Under the pieces are notes generated by a model, which worked only from the letters and a program-made list of their open reading frames with translations, did not search any database and was not told where the DNA came from. Below, piece after piece: positions 33,066 through 42,400 of a DNA stretch of 64,000 nt. Positions within the stretch are counted from its first letter, which is position 1. Each line of letters begins with the position of its first letter. The stretch spans positions 1,178,001 through 1,242,000 of the forward strand of contig CAVZSH010000005.1 of the NCBI GenBank assembly GCA_963777915.1. Direction: 5' to 3'. Both the position numbers and the translations under genes were made by a program. This DNA comes from CAVUPF01 sp963777915 (lineage in GTDB: Bacteria > Actinomycetota > Thermoleophilia > Solirubrobacterales > 70-9).

Positions 33066-34258
33066 TTAGGCGTTTTGCACATCAGCTGATTTGCGGCCAT
33101 TTCCGTACATCGCGTTGCCCTGGCGTTGCCCTGAGGCTGGCGCGACGGCCTCATCGAGGAACTCGGCATCGCCGACTCCGGCGTCCATCAGATGCACATA
33201 TGTGCGCAGGGTGAAGGCCGGATCCGTGTGCCCGAGCCACTCGGCGACCTGCTTGACGTTGCGGCCGGCCTCAAAGAGCAGCGACGCGCAGGTGTGGCGG
33301 AACGAGTGGAAGGTGACCCATGGCATCCCCGCGACCTCCCTGGCCGGGTGCAGCACGTCCCGGCCGACGTTCGGGGGTGATAGCGGGCCTCCCCTCGGCG
33401 ACCGGAAGACCGGCGCCTGCGGCCCGCGGAAGCTATCGCGCCGATACGCCAGGACTCGCGCGGCCATCCCCGCCGAGAGCGGGATGTCACGCCTGCCGGC
33501 GCCACTCTTCAGCCGGCGGCGCCTGCCTCGGTAGACCTGCTCGCGGACCTTGATGCGGGGGCTGTCGCCGAGGTCCAGGTGCTCCCATGTAAGGCCCACA
33601 GCCTCGGAGATGCGCAGGCCGGAGTGAGCCAGAAGTTCGAAGAACAGCCGCCAGTCCTCAGGGATTGACGCTAGCAACAGGGCCAGCTCCTCCCGCGTCA
33701 GCGCCTTGGCGTGCTCGTCCAACGCCCCCTCGGTGCTCCTCGCGGCGGGGACGCGGGCTCCCTGGATCGGGTTGAAGCGCAGCAGGCCATCCTCCACGGC
33801 CGTGGCGAACAGCGCCGAGAGCGCTGCGCGAGTCTTGCGGATCTCCGATGTCGAGGCTCCACGGCTGCGCAACAGACCCAGCAGAGCCCGAACGTCGGCG
33901 GGCTCGACATCGGCGAGCTTCCAGGTACCCCAGCGCTTCGCCGGCTCACCACCGATCACCCGGCGGTACTCCTCGCGACTGGTCTGCGAGAACCCCCGAG
34001 CCGTCGTCCCGCGTAGCTCTCGATCCACTCAGAGAAGTAGTTGTCGAAGCGGATCTTGGACGTCGGTCGACGATCGCCGGCCTCGCGGCTTCCCTTCGCC
34101 TCACGCGCCTCGGCGAAGGTGGCGAAGGTCTCCTTGTGCTGTTGGCCGCGGTGGAGCCAGACCAGCACGTAGGAGCACTCGCAGCGCCCCCTGCCGTCGC
34201 AGTCTTTGGCGTGACGGCGGAAGATGCCAGCGGTCGAGGTCTTGGTCAGCTTCGCCAT
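33066..34258 (-). pseudogene. Tyrosine integrase, single frameshift
   Basis: Phage-type tyrosine recombinase. The N-terminal part (MAKLTKTSTAGIFRRHAKDC, SYVLVWLHRGQQHKETFATF) starts at ATG 34258 with AAGGAGG ahead and runs to NYFSEWIESYAGR. The frame then shifts near 34005-34012, where one base appears missing, and continues TTARGFSQTSREEYRRVI in the next frame. The catalytic domain is complete: SGLRISEAVGL (Arg), HSFRHTCASL (His-x-x-Arg), AEWLGHTDPAFTLRTYVH (His and Tyr). Its C-terminus (SGQRQGNAMYG) is encoded by the paired 11-bp repeats. It should excise and integrate the element at fmdB; the frameshift makes it non-functional unless it is a sequencing error. Confidence 0.85.
33112..33133. 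repeat. Paired 11-bp repeats, left end
   Basis: Two adjacent copies of gcgttgccctg (33112-33122, 33123-33133), about 100 bp inside the left core repeat and within the integrase 3' coding end. The same pair, slightly degraded, is at the right end in the same orientation. Likely arm-type integrase binding sites. Confidence 0.55.
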
Positions 34259-34287
34259 CACCGCCTCCTTCCTGCCAGCTTCTTCAT

Positions 34288-34309
34288 CCTGCGGATTATC
34301 ACCCGCAGG
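34288..34309. promoter_or_regulatory. Inverted repeat upstream of integrase
   Basis: CCTGCGG and CCGCAGG pair around an eight-base AT-rich centre (attatcac), 30 bases upstream of the integrase start. The symmetry and place suit an operator or a leader hairpin controlling the integrase gene; this is inference. Confidence 0.4.
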
Positions 34310-34492
34310 GCGGCGTGCGGGCAAGCGGGGCAAGCGACGCTCTGGCATATGCCGATCGAGCACGTGGTTCGCCGTGCTCAGCGGCTTTCGGTCGCCGCAG
34401 ACGCCCAGGGGCCATCGGCCCCAGCATCCGCCACCGCCTCCATGGCGAACCGCTCATCGAACGCGCCCTTGGCGATGCTTTTGTGATGGTGG

Positions 34493-35946
34493 CTACCGGA
34501 GAACGATAGGCCGACGGAACGCCTCTTTTCCACCCCGAACTGTGGCGATCGCCTGAACGTGGAGCAGCTGATGCTCGGAGAGCAGTACGAGCGCCTCGCC
34601 GGTCAGACGCAATGCGACTGACCTCGACGCGCCGGTCGGGAGGCTGTAGTGGCGGTGGCCGAGGGTGACCGTCTCGATGCGCCGCGCCCTGCGATGGCGA
34701 CGAGGCAAGTGTCGCTTGGCTCGCAGCGTCAACCGCAAGACGCCGCGGCATTTGGTGCCAGCGGCAGCGCCAGCGCAACTCAGCCTGAGATCCGTCAGCC
34801 CACCGGCCATCGATTTGGCGTGGGGGCGGATCGCAACGGTCAGCGGCGGCGGGAAGAATCTGCCGACGTTTCCCGGTGCGTTGGCGGCCAAGAGCGCGGT
34901 GCCTCCGCCCCCTTCGGTGATTTCGGTATCCGAGCCAAACCACAGGTCCCCTTCTGGGCCCTCCGCGAGCGAGAGAGGGGGAAGACTGCAATCAGCGCGG
35001 AGGCAGGAAGGCTGAGTAGTCTGCCCACTCGGGGAGATCGAGCCGATTTCGCTGCCGGCGGTGAACCAGATGTCTCCGGAGGGTCCCGCGGCGATCGCCC
35101 CTGTGCCCGTCTTCGTCGGAACCGGAAACTGCACGACCTTGCCGCCCGTGGTGATGCGGCCGATCTCTTTCGCGCCGCTCTCGGTGAACCAGAGACTGCC
35201 GTCTGAGCCCGCCGCAATCCCAGCCGGACTTCCGCCGAAAGGCAGCGGGAATTCCGTGATCGCCCCAGATGGCGTGATGCGACCGATCTTGTCGGCCCCG
35301 CTCTCGGTGAACCAGAGGTTGCCGTCGGGGCCGGCGGTGATCATGTCCGGCTGGCTGTTGGAGCCTGGCAGCGGGAATTCGGTGATCTGGCCGCTCGTGG
35401 GTGATAACGACCGATCTTGTCGGCGGCTTGCTCGGTGAACCAGAGGTTGCCGTCGGGGCCGGCGGTGATCCCGACCGGCCTACTTTCGCCATGAGGGAGG
35501 GGGAATTGGGTGATCTGCCCGCTAGTGGTGATGCGGCCGATCTGGTTGGCAATGCTCTCGGTAAACCAGAGGTTGCCGTCTGGACCCGTGACGATCGCCG
35601 GCAATCCGGACTTGCCGGGTTCCTTTGAGGGGAGGGGAAATTCGGTCACCTGCCCGCTGGGAGTGACTCGACCGATCTCGTCTTCGTAGGAGTAGTAGTA
35701 GATGACCCGAGCGAACCACACGTTCCCGTCAGGACCCGCGGTCATCGCCACCGCGCGCGCGGCCGCCGAGGACAGGGAGAAGAAGGTCGTCTTTTCCGTC
35801 GCGGCCGAGGCGTTGCCGGAGGGCGCTAACAGAACGAGCAATAAAGCCAACGCGATGAGGAACACCGAGCGACCCGCTGGCAACCTCGGCTTCCGCGTAC
35901 CGACAGCCTTTTCCCGAGGCCCGCTGGTCACCGAACGTGCCCCCAC
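34493..35946 (-). pseudogene. Exported propeller (Vgb-like), frameshifted third paralogue
   Basis: Third of three tandem paralogues. The N-terminal frame starts at ATG 35946 with a signal sequence (SVFLIALALLLVLLAPSGNA) and encodes about 2.5 blades of the DGNLWFTE..IGRITPSGQITEFP type. Near 35396-35410 the frame breaks (IGRYHPRAARS) and resumes in the frame from 35344 (ITAGPDGNLWFTESGADKIG). Together they give seven blades and a C-terminal domain with CAGAAAGTKCRGVLRL and a VQAIATVRGGKEAFRR end. Extra bases in the gtgggtgataacg stretch relative to the equivalent position in neighbouring repeats explain the shift. The start overlaps the stop of the second paralogue by 19 bases. Confidence 0.75.
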
Positions 35947-37337
35947 TGGCGCCTGTTGCGGTGCGCCAGCCTCTGCAGGATGACTTCGCGGCTCGCCCCC
36001 TGACCGCCCGACACGGTGGCGGTCGCGCTCACGCGCAGCCGGTGATGGCGGGTGAGCAGGATAAGCGCATGGCGACCCAGACGCAGCACAATCCGACCGC
36101 TGTGTTCAGAGGGCAGGCTGTAGCGACCGCGAGCGATCACCAACGCCTTCGAATTGGTGAGGCGTCGGCGATGGAAACGCCGATTGACCCGGATGCGAAG
36201 GCGGAGGGCGCCGCGACAGGCGGTACCCGCGCTGCCGCCCGCGCAGGCGAGTTCGAGCGTCAACATGTCGTGGCTGACGAGCGCGCGTGTGTCCCCGATT
36301 TGGACACCCGGCACTCCGGGCGTAATCCTCCCGATCTTGTTCCCGACGTTGCTGGTCTCGGTGAACCACAGATTGCCGTCTGGGCCGGCCGCGATTCCCT
36401 CCGGAATGCTGTTGTTGGTCGGAACCGGGAACTCGGTGATCTGCCCACTCGGGGTGATGCGACCGATGCTATTCCCCCCGGTGAACCATAGATTTCCATC
36501 GGGTCCCAAGGCGATTCTCAGGGAATAACTGCCGCCCGGGACCGCGAATTCGCTGATCTGCCCACTTGGGGTGATGCGACCTATGTTGTGGCCATTGGTG
36601 AACCAAAGGCTGCCGCCCGGTCTCGCCGTGATCCCGACAAGCGCGTTTTCGCTCGGGACCGGGAATTCCGTGATCTGGCCGTTCGGAGTGATCCGCCCGA
36701 TCCAGCTTTCTTTGCGGACAAGTTCTTTGTCGACGGGCCCGTCATGTGTGAACCAAAGGTTGCCGTCCGGTCCCGCCGTGATCCCGTTCGTCGAGCCTTC
36801 CGTCGCGAGTGGGAAGCTGGTGATCTGGCCGCTTGGGGTAATCCGACCGATCCGGTTCCCCTCGGTGAACCAGAGGTTGCCGTCCGGTCCCGCTGCGATT
36901 TCGGCGGGCCCGGCTTCGACGCCCGGGATCGGAAACTCGGTGATCCTGCCGCTTGGGGTGATCTGACCGATCTTGTTCGCCAAGCCCTCCGTGAACCACA
37001 TACTGCCGTCCGGTCCGGCCGTGATCCCATGCGGGTCACTGCCTTCGGTCGGGACTGGGTACTCGGTGATCTGGCCGCTCGGGGTGATGCGGCCGATCTT
37101 GTTCCCAGATTCCTCGGTGAACCACAGGTTGCCGTCTGGACCTGGCGCGATAGCCCACGGCGAGCTGCTTGCAGTCGGGATTGCGAACTCTGTGATCGGC
37201 GCTGGGGCAGCCCAAGCTCCGCCCGCATGCGCCAGCGGCGCAAGCAGCGCGCCCAGTGTTAGGAGGCATGCCAAGAGACTGCGCGGAACTTCGAGATTCA
37301 GAAAAATTCCGGTCCCCACTCTCTCCCGGCCGCTCAT
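35928..37337 (-). CDS. Exported seven-bladed propeller, Vgb-like
   Basis: A 469-residue exported protein. Signal: VPRSLLACLLTLGALLAPLA. Seven repeats of the streptogramin-lyase/YVTN-like type follow (DGNLWFTEESGNKIGRITPS, then six more with insertions in blade four), forming a closed seven-bladed propeller, and then a C-terminal domain with CAGGSAGTACRGALRLRIRV and ATATVSGGQGASREVIL. Vgb lyases open streptogramin B antibiotics, but that activity cannot be assigned: I could not locate the Vgb catalytic histidines. The ATG overlaps the TGA of the first paralogue (ATGA), so this is a translationally coupled operon. Confidence 0.82.
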   Translation of the reverse strand: MSGRERVGTGIFLNLEVPRSLLACLLTLGALLAPLAHAGGAWAAPAPITEFAIPTASSSPWAIAPGPDGNLWFTEESGNKIGRITPSGQITEYPVPTEGSDPHGITAGPDGSMWFTEGLANKIGQITPSGRITEFPIPGVEAGPAEIAAGPDGNLWFTEGNRIGRITPSGQITSFPLATEGSTNGITAGPDGNLWFTHDGPVDKELVRKESWIGRITPNGQITEFPVPSENALVGITARPGGSLWFTNGHNIGRITPSGQISEFAVPGGSYSLRIALGPDGNLWFTGGNSIGRITPSGQITEFPVPTNNSIPEGIAAGPDGNLWFTETSNVGNKIGRITPGVPGVQIGDTRALVSHDMLTLELACAGGSAGTACRGALRLRIRVNRRFHRRRLTNSKALVIARGRYSLPSEHSGRIVLRLGRHALILLTRHHRLRVSATATVSGGQGASREVILQRLAHRNRRQWGHVR

Positions 37338-38788
37338 CGAAGCCCAATCCGTAGAAGGATCTCCCGAACCGCACCTTGACCACCCGTCACAGTGGCGGTC
37401 GCATGCACCTGTCCTAACTGTGGATAGTTGCGTGATATCGCGTGGAGCGCTCCTGGCTTGAGGCGTAGAGACAAACTCTTGCTCTCGTCTGAGCGAAGGC
37501 TGTAAGCGGCATGGGCGACCGTGGTCGCCTTGCCTCCGATTCTGCGGCTCAGACGGAGTACCCCGCGACAGGCGCTGTGCGCCAGCCCGCCCACGCAGCC
37601 AAGCCTGATCTTCGCCGAGCCATGACGAACCGACGTGTCTTCGCTCTCGATATCGACTGCCAAGAGACCAGGCGTGATGCGGCCTATGGATTCTCGGATC
37701 GGCTCTGGATTGCGCCTCCCCTCTTCTTCCCACAGCTGTGACGTGAACCAGATGTTTCCGTCCGCCCCGGTTGTGATTCCTGGAAGCTGCGTGGTTCCTT
37801 CATTGACGGAGGGGCGAAGCGCGAACTGGGTGACTATTCCGCTCGGGGTGATGCGGCCGATCGCAGGTGTGGTGCCCGGCTCGGTGAACCACAGATTCCC
37901 TTCCGGGCCGGCCGTGATCGCTTCCGCGGGGCAGCTCAAGGGGCAGGGAATTGGGAAAAAGGTGACGTATCCGCTTGGGGTGATGCGGCCGATCTGGTTC
38001 GCCTGGGGCTCGGTAAACCAGAGGTTTCCGTCGGGTCCAGCCGCGATCGCTTCCGGCGAGCTTTCCATGCTCGGAATCGGGAACTCGGTGATCTGCCCAC
38101 TCGGGGTGATGCGACCGATGCTGAAGCGGCCTTGGTCCACGAACCAGAGGTCTCCGTCGGGGCCGAGCGTGATGGCCGTTGGCCAGCTTTCCCGCTGGGC
38201 TAGTTTCGGGTTGGCAGGAGTCGGAATCGGGAACTCGGTGATCTGCCCAGCGGGGGTGATGCGACCGATCGCATTTCCCCGAAATAGGGTGAACCACAGG
38301 TTCCCTTCCGGGCCAGTCGCGATACCACCAGCCCCGGACTTGCCTTCAGGTGTCGGGATAGGAAGCTCGGTCAGTTCACCGCTGGGGGTGATTTGACCGA
38401 TGGCGCCATTTCCACTGGGAATGGCGGACGCCGTAAACCAGAGATTGCCGTTAGGACCACTGGTGATCCCGCTGCTCTGGTCAATCTGGTCAAGGCTGAC
38501 CGGAAACTCGGTGAGTGCCCCACCCGGGGTCATGCGGCCGATGGCGCTTCCGTAGCCATCGGTGAACCACAGGTTGCCGTCAGGACCGGCAGTGATGGCA
38601 TCAGGCCGGGTGGAGTTAGGAACTGGAAACTCGGTGATCTGGCCAGGCGTGGCCTGGGCAATGCCTGGGAGCCAGAATGGCGTAAGCAGCGCGCCCAGAA
38701 CTAGCAAGAGGACCGAGTAGGGGCGCGATAACGCATGGCTCCATACGCCCTTCTCACCGGCGTTGACCTGTCGGCTGGCGCCGCCCAC
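37334..38788 (-). CDS. Exported seven-bladed propeller, Vgb-like (first of operon)
   Basis: A 484-residue exported protein beginning with a signal region (ALSRPYSVLLLVLGALLTPF) and ending its signal near IAQATPG. Seven blades are countable, from DGNLWFTDGYGSAIGRMTPG to DGNIWFTSQLWEEEG with a short insertion in the last. The C-terminal domain has LGCVGGLAHSACRGVLRLSR and ATATVTGGQGAVREILLR, shared by all three paralogues. Probably extracytoplasmic and binding rather than catalytic. It is the 5' gene of a three-gene operon; the 230 bases upstream hold no other gene and presumably the promoter. Confidence 0.82.
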   Translation of the reverse strand: MGGASRQVNAGEKGVWSHALSRPYSVLLLVLGALLTPFWLPGIAQATPGQITEFPVPNSTRPDAITAGPDGNLWFTDGYGSAIGRMTPGGALTEFPVSLDQIDQSSGITSGPNGNLWFTASAIPSGNGAIGQITPSGELTELPIPTPEGKSGAGGIATGPEGNLWFTLFRGNAIGRITPAGQITEFPIPTPANPKLAQRESWPTAITLGPDGDLWFVDQGRFSIGRITPSGQITEFPIPSMESSPEAIAAGPDGNLWFTEPQANQIGRITPSGYVTFFPIPCPLSCPAEAITAGPEGNLWFTEPGTTPAIGRITPSGIVTQFALRPSVNEGTTQLPGITTGADGNIWFTSQLWEEEGRRNPEPIRESIGRITPGLLAVDIESEDTSVRHGSAKIRLGCVGGLAHSACRGVLRLSRRIGGKATTVAHAAYSLRSDESKSLSLRLKPGALHAISRNYPQLGQVHATATVTGGQGAVREILLRIGLR

Positions 38789-39018
38789 CGCAATGCAGAA
38801 AACACCGCGCTCGCGAAGAAGTCTCGATCGTCGTTCTATCGCTCAACCGTTCGCCACGCAGGGCCGAATCAAAGCACCGAGGATTCGGTCGCCGTTGGTG
38901 AAGACGGCAGTGATACTGGCGCTTAGGTGGCCGTTGGGACATCTCGCGAGCGCGAAGCTCTGCTTCGTGCCCTTGTACTTGAAGAGCCGTTTGATCTCTA
39001 AATGAAAGTTCAGCAACG

Positions 39019-39717
39019 CTACGAGGCCGCCCTCAAGTGATCGGAATTTTCGCTACCACCTGCAAGCCGTATGGTCCCTTGTGGATCTTCCTGACTTCGA
39101 GCTTGATCTTCAGCACAACCGGAGCGGGCAGCCTTGAGATAGGCGTTGGCGAAGAGGGTCATAACGCCGTCTCCACTGATGCCGCGGTAGATGAGGACCA
39201 GCTTGGCATTGACCATGCCATTGACGAGCATGGGTGATGATTCGCTGGGGGCGATCTCGAAGCGAGCGCTACCTTCGCCGAGGATCGAGCCTTTGCAGAT
39301 CGACCCCCAAGGGCCGATCTCCTCGAACTGGATATTCGGATTGCAGCGCGGGATGCCGGCGGCATCGATCGCCATGTTTCGATCGAAGTCGATCGTCGAT
39401 TTCCTTGAGGGGAGAAGGCTCGCCCCCACCAACGGTGGAGATATTGCCCCAGAGGCTTGACGGCGACCGGCGCCAATTCATGCCGTGGCAGCCGTCTCGG
39501 GATGACGCACCGCCTCCGGCTGCTAAGAATCGGAGCGTACGGGCATGATAGCTGCTCGCTGACTTGGCTCGCTCAGATTCGCGCACAAGTCGGGATTTCG
39601 AGGACACCGATCGGATACCGCCGCGACGCCAAACCGGTCGTCAACGCTCGCGATCGCGATCACCGATGCCAGCCAGCCTCTGCGACTCATGGCGAAGGAC
39701 TCCCCTCTGCGCCTCAT
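39019..39717 (-). pseudogene. Secreted beta-rich protein, multiply frameshifted
   Basis: Pieces of one gene lie in three frames. A signal-like start (MSRRGWLASVIAIAS) is near 39690. Fragments APVAVK and GNISTVGGGEPSPLKEI follow in different frames, then STIDFDRNMAIDAAGIPRCN through MTLFANAYLKAA. After a further shift near 39130 the tail continues PVVLKIKLEVRKIHKGPYGL QVVAKIPIT ending at the TGA 39033-39035. The order resembles a family of exported proteins common in Solirubrobacterales-like genomes (DFDKNMAIN, PTCNP, CKGSILGEG, KIH.G.YG). At least three frameshifts make it non-functional. Confidence 0.6.
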
Positions 39718-39840
39718 AGGAAGAGATCGTAATACTCAGCACAAGCCTCAATCAGAGGTCGTTCTCGGGCGAGGTAGGCGCAGAACGGCTTCGAGACACT
39801 TCCCGAAGTCACGACGCCGTCGATTGGTGGTTTTGCCCAA

Positions 39841-39957
39841 GCCGACCTACCTGCGATTCAAGCACCGCCTTCGGGGCCGTCAACCCCCTCGGGGGTCGGG
39901 CGCGAAGCGCCCTTGACGGTCACGGGAAGGCGGTGCTAGCGGTGCGAGTAGGTCGGC
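39841..39957. repeat. Nested palindromic (cloverleaf-like) structure
   Basis: Four levels of perfect or near-perfect pairing: outer stem gccgacctac/gtaggtcggc (39841-39850 with 39948-39957); second stem agcaccgccttc/gaaggcggtgct (12 bp, 39861-39872 with 39926-39937); third stem ccgtcaa/ttgacgg (39877-39883 with 39913-39919); then two hairpins, CCCC-CTCG-GGGG (39884-39895) and GGGCGC-GAA-GCGCCC (39898-39912). The last contains GCGAAGC, a sequence known to form an unusually stable DNA mini-hairpin. No coding potential is convincing here. It could be a folded RNA or a single-stranded DNA signal such as an origin or recombination site. Confidence 0.7.
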
Positions 39958-40020
39958 CTCCGCTGCTTCGCCAAGCTGGGGAGAGGAGCAGACGAAACAC
40001 TGGACGAAACCACGGACCGC

Positions 40021-40160
40021 CAGTCCGCCGCCTCGCCGCTTGCCAATGGGGTTTGAGGTGGGCAGATCGCCGCCGACCCCACCCAACCACCATAGGTGAT
40101 AGGATGGGGTCGGCGGCTGTGTAGGTGAAGGGATAAGGCAAGCGGCGAGGCGGTGGACGG
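40021..40160. repeat. Second nested inverted repeat
   Basis: Outer arms 40021-40044 and 40137-40160 pair at about 22 of 24 positions (gccgcctcgccgcttgcc against ggcaagcggcgaggcggt). Inner arms gccgccgacccca/tggggtcggcggc (40069-40081 with 40105-40117) pair perfectly over 13 bp, leaving a 23-base terminal loop. It lies 64 bases from the first structure. No gene is seen in either strand. Confidence 0.65.
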
Positions 40161-40164
40161 GGCA

Positions 40165-40345
40165 AGTGCGACAGAGCAGGTCAGAGGCAGAGAGATGACT
40201 AGGAAGGTGAGAAAAGAGGGAATCAGGAAAGACTGAAGAAGGCAGAGGAGCGCAATGGGGTATGTCTTGGGATGAAGGCAGCGGAAGAACAGAAGGCGAG
40301 GGACTGGTGTGGGCTTGGTGAAGCGGGGAAGAGAATGACAGACAG
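40165..40345 (+). other. Purine-rich non-coding tract
   Basis: About 180 bases whose plus strand is roughly three-quarters A and G by hand count (for example gaaaagagggaatcaggaaa), unlike the surrounding GC-rich DNA. No reading frame has coding character. It follows the two palindromes directly and, with them, fills the 680-base gap between 39718 and 40400. Confidence 0.4.
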
Positions 40346-40400
40346 GGTCGGCTAAGTTCGTGAGATCTCCTGCGGTTTGATCGCGTCTACTAGGGAGCGG

Positions 40401-41516
40401 TTATCGAGTTAACAACCGCGAGGCCAGATAGAGCGTATAGCCGACCACGGTGCCCGCAGGGACCGCGATCCCCGACCGCCTCGACGAGGTCGACGACATT
40501 GCGTTCGCCAGCAAGGTCGAGTTGGAGTCGAAGATCAGCTCAAGGCGCTCGCCATGCGTGGCGTCGGTATACGCGACCCGATCTTTGCGGCTCGACGGGA
40601 TCGGTGACGTGCAGAGCAGCTGCACGCCGGGCAGTTCGGAGGCGACAGGTAGAGCGCGCGCGTAGCTCAGGGCGCGCGAAGCTCTCTCCTGAGGAGGAAG
40701 CGACAGCGCTGAAGATCGGGGCGTAGCCTGACTTGAGGGGGCGCAACCAGTAGAGGTGGTTCCCGCAGCGGTCAGGCCCGCCTTCCGGGAACCTTGTGCG
40801 CTTCGATCCACCTCCTCAGCCGATGCGGTTCGGTGGGTAGCTGCGAGAGGCGCGAGAAGTAAAGGGCACCGAGACTGAGCTTGCCGAATCTCTTTACGTT
40901 GACCGGGCCGGCCCGGGGCAGCCGAGGGGAGCGGCGGCGACCGAGGCAGCCCGCTGACGGACCGAGAGGAGGCTCGAACTGCCGCTGACATCGCTCACCT
41001 GACCCGAGCCCTTCGAGTCAAGCCACATCTCGCGGTTCTGGGAGACGAAGTACCACAGGAGGGAACCTCGATCCCCCGGTCGGTATGCAAGACGTGCTTG
41101 AATTCACGCCGTATCCGGGCCGCCACCCCCGGGCCCTCCTGCAAGGAGTATTCGAGGTAGGCCACCTTAGATCGCGTGAATAGGTACTGACCTGGCCGGG
41201 GGGGTTTAGGGGGAAGTTGAGACTCGGCCACTTCCGCCACCTGCCGCAGGGCTTTGGCGGCGGCCGTCTGGACCCCACCTTCGCTCCCGCCGAGCAGGAG
41301 CATCGGTAGGACCGTGGCGAGGATCAGGGCGCTGGCTGCGGACGCGAGAAGCCTTGCGCGCCGGGTTCTCCTCCTCGTCGCACTTCCACGCGACGCTGGG
41401 CGATCGCCGCTCTCGATCCTTTGCAGGAGGGCCACCCGTGCTGCCTCGTGACTCTCCGCCCGAGCGCTCGGCAGGTCGGCGCGGAGTCCTCTTATCAGCT
41501 CAATCTCGTCCATCAT
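40401..41516 (-). pseudogene. CU044_5270-family protein, frameshifted
   Basis: Start MMDEIELIRGLRADLPSARA, then a basic stretch and one membrane helix (ARLLASAASALILATVLPML) and LPPKPPRPGQYLFTRSKVAY. Near 41060 the frame shifts; the continuation LLWYFVSQNREMWLDSKGSG and then VNVKRFGKLSLGALYFSRLS QLPTEPHRLRRW lies in another frame. A further shift leads to the canonical end SELPGVQLLCTS, VAYTDATHGERLELIFDS and GTVVGYTLYLASRLL. This is the order of CU044_5270 membrane proteins, which accompany ECF sigma factors and are thought to regulate them. At least two frameshifts; its 5' end overlaps the sigma remnant. Confidence 0.75.
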
Positions 41517-42093
41517 CGGCCTCGGTCTTCTCGGAGTGCTTGCACTCTGTACTTGCCCGCTCGGGCTCAAGTAGTTCGCGAACCCGGCCTCTGGCACGCG
41601 AGAGGCGAGACCGGACGGTCCCGACCGGGATGTCGAGCGTCTGGGCGATCTCGGCGTAGGAGAGCTGCCTATGCATAAGCATAGGACGTCGAGCTCCTCG
41701 GGGGAGAGCTTTGTAAAGGAGCTTGCCAGCTCGCGTCCCATCCGCGCCGCGTCGAGCCGAACCTCAACCGCTTGGAAGGCATCGGCGATCGGATCGATCC
41801 CGGTTCTTACGTAGGCCTGTAGCTGGCGACGCTCCTGGCGCCGATGACGGCGAAGGAGATACGTCGAAATGCCAAACAGCCAAGGTCGGGCACTGGGACG
41901 AGCAGTGTCGAAGCAGGATGCGCGGATCGAAAGCGATGAGGCAACGTCTGTGCGGTGAGTTCGTCGGCCAGGTCGCGGCCGACTCGCCGCTGCAGGTAGC
42001 CGTGGATTGGATCGTAGTGCGGCGTTGAACACCGAGCGCAAAGCTCGCGGGGCTGTCGATCGAGTCGGCGATCACGGCGCTGTCAGAGGTCAA
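41500..42093 (-). pseudogene. ECF sigma factor, heavily frameshifted
   Basis: Fragments in three frames, in order: SDSAVIADSIDSPASFAL; HYDPIHGYLQRRVGRDLADE LTAQT; TARPSARPWLFGISTYLLRR HRRQERRQL and LASSFTKLSPEELDVL; then MLMHRQLSYAEIAQTLDIPV GTVRSRLSRARGRVRELL, the sigma region 4 helix-turn-helix. Regions 2 and 4 of an ECF sigma factor are both recognisable but cannot be read in one frame (at least four shifts). Its end overlaps the CU044_5270 start, as in intact sigma/CU044_5270 operons. Confidence 0.75.
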
Positions 42094-42400
42094 AGTCGCT
42101 AACGATCTCTATTGACCGGAGCCTCAGAAACGGTTCTCGGAGGTGTCAGTCCCGGCCTATCTCAAGAGCTACCGGCTGGAGCATTGGATCGGCCCTGACC
42201 GCGTCCGAGACCAGGCTGCCAGGTGGGGCTATATAGGGCCGTTTCCGGTTCGCGGCAAGCACCTTGGTGGGACAGGCCCCATTCGCATTGACCTCCATGA
42301 GCACATCCGAGGGTTACAGATTGGCCGCGGTCCAGGCCAGCCGTCGACGGGTAGTCGCGCGCGCGACTCGACCTCGCCCGCTTCCGCCCGGCGCCCCGAC

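Noticed and set aside
33956..34363. 135-codon frame as a separate DNA-binding gene next to the integrase
   Set aside because: Its sequence is the N-terminal domain of the integrase and joins the catalytic frame after one base change.
36588..37262. Plus-strand open frames opposite the propeller operon
   Set aside because: Repeat-derived shadows; the minus strand has signal peptides and blade motifs.
34493..38788. Regular repeats that might suggest CRISPR or satellite DNA
   Set aside because: The periodicity is codon-based blade repeats in exported propellers, with unequal spacing and conserved protein, not identical DNA repeats with spacers.
40401..40991. 196-codon minus-strand frame as an independent gene
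   Set aside because: Only its last third is meaningful and it continues the CU044_5270 protein from other frames.
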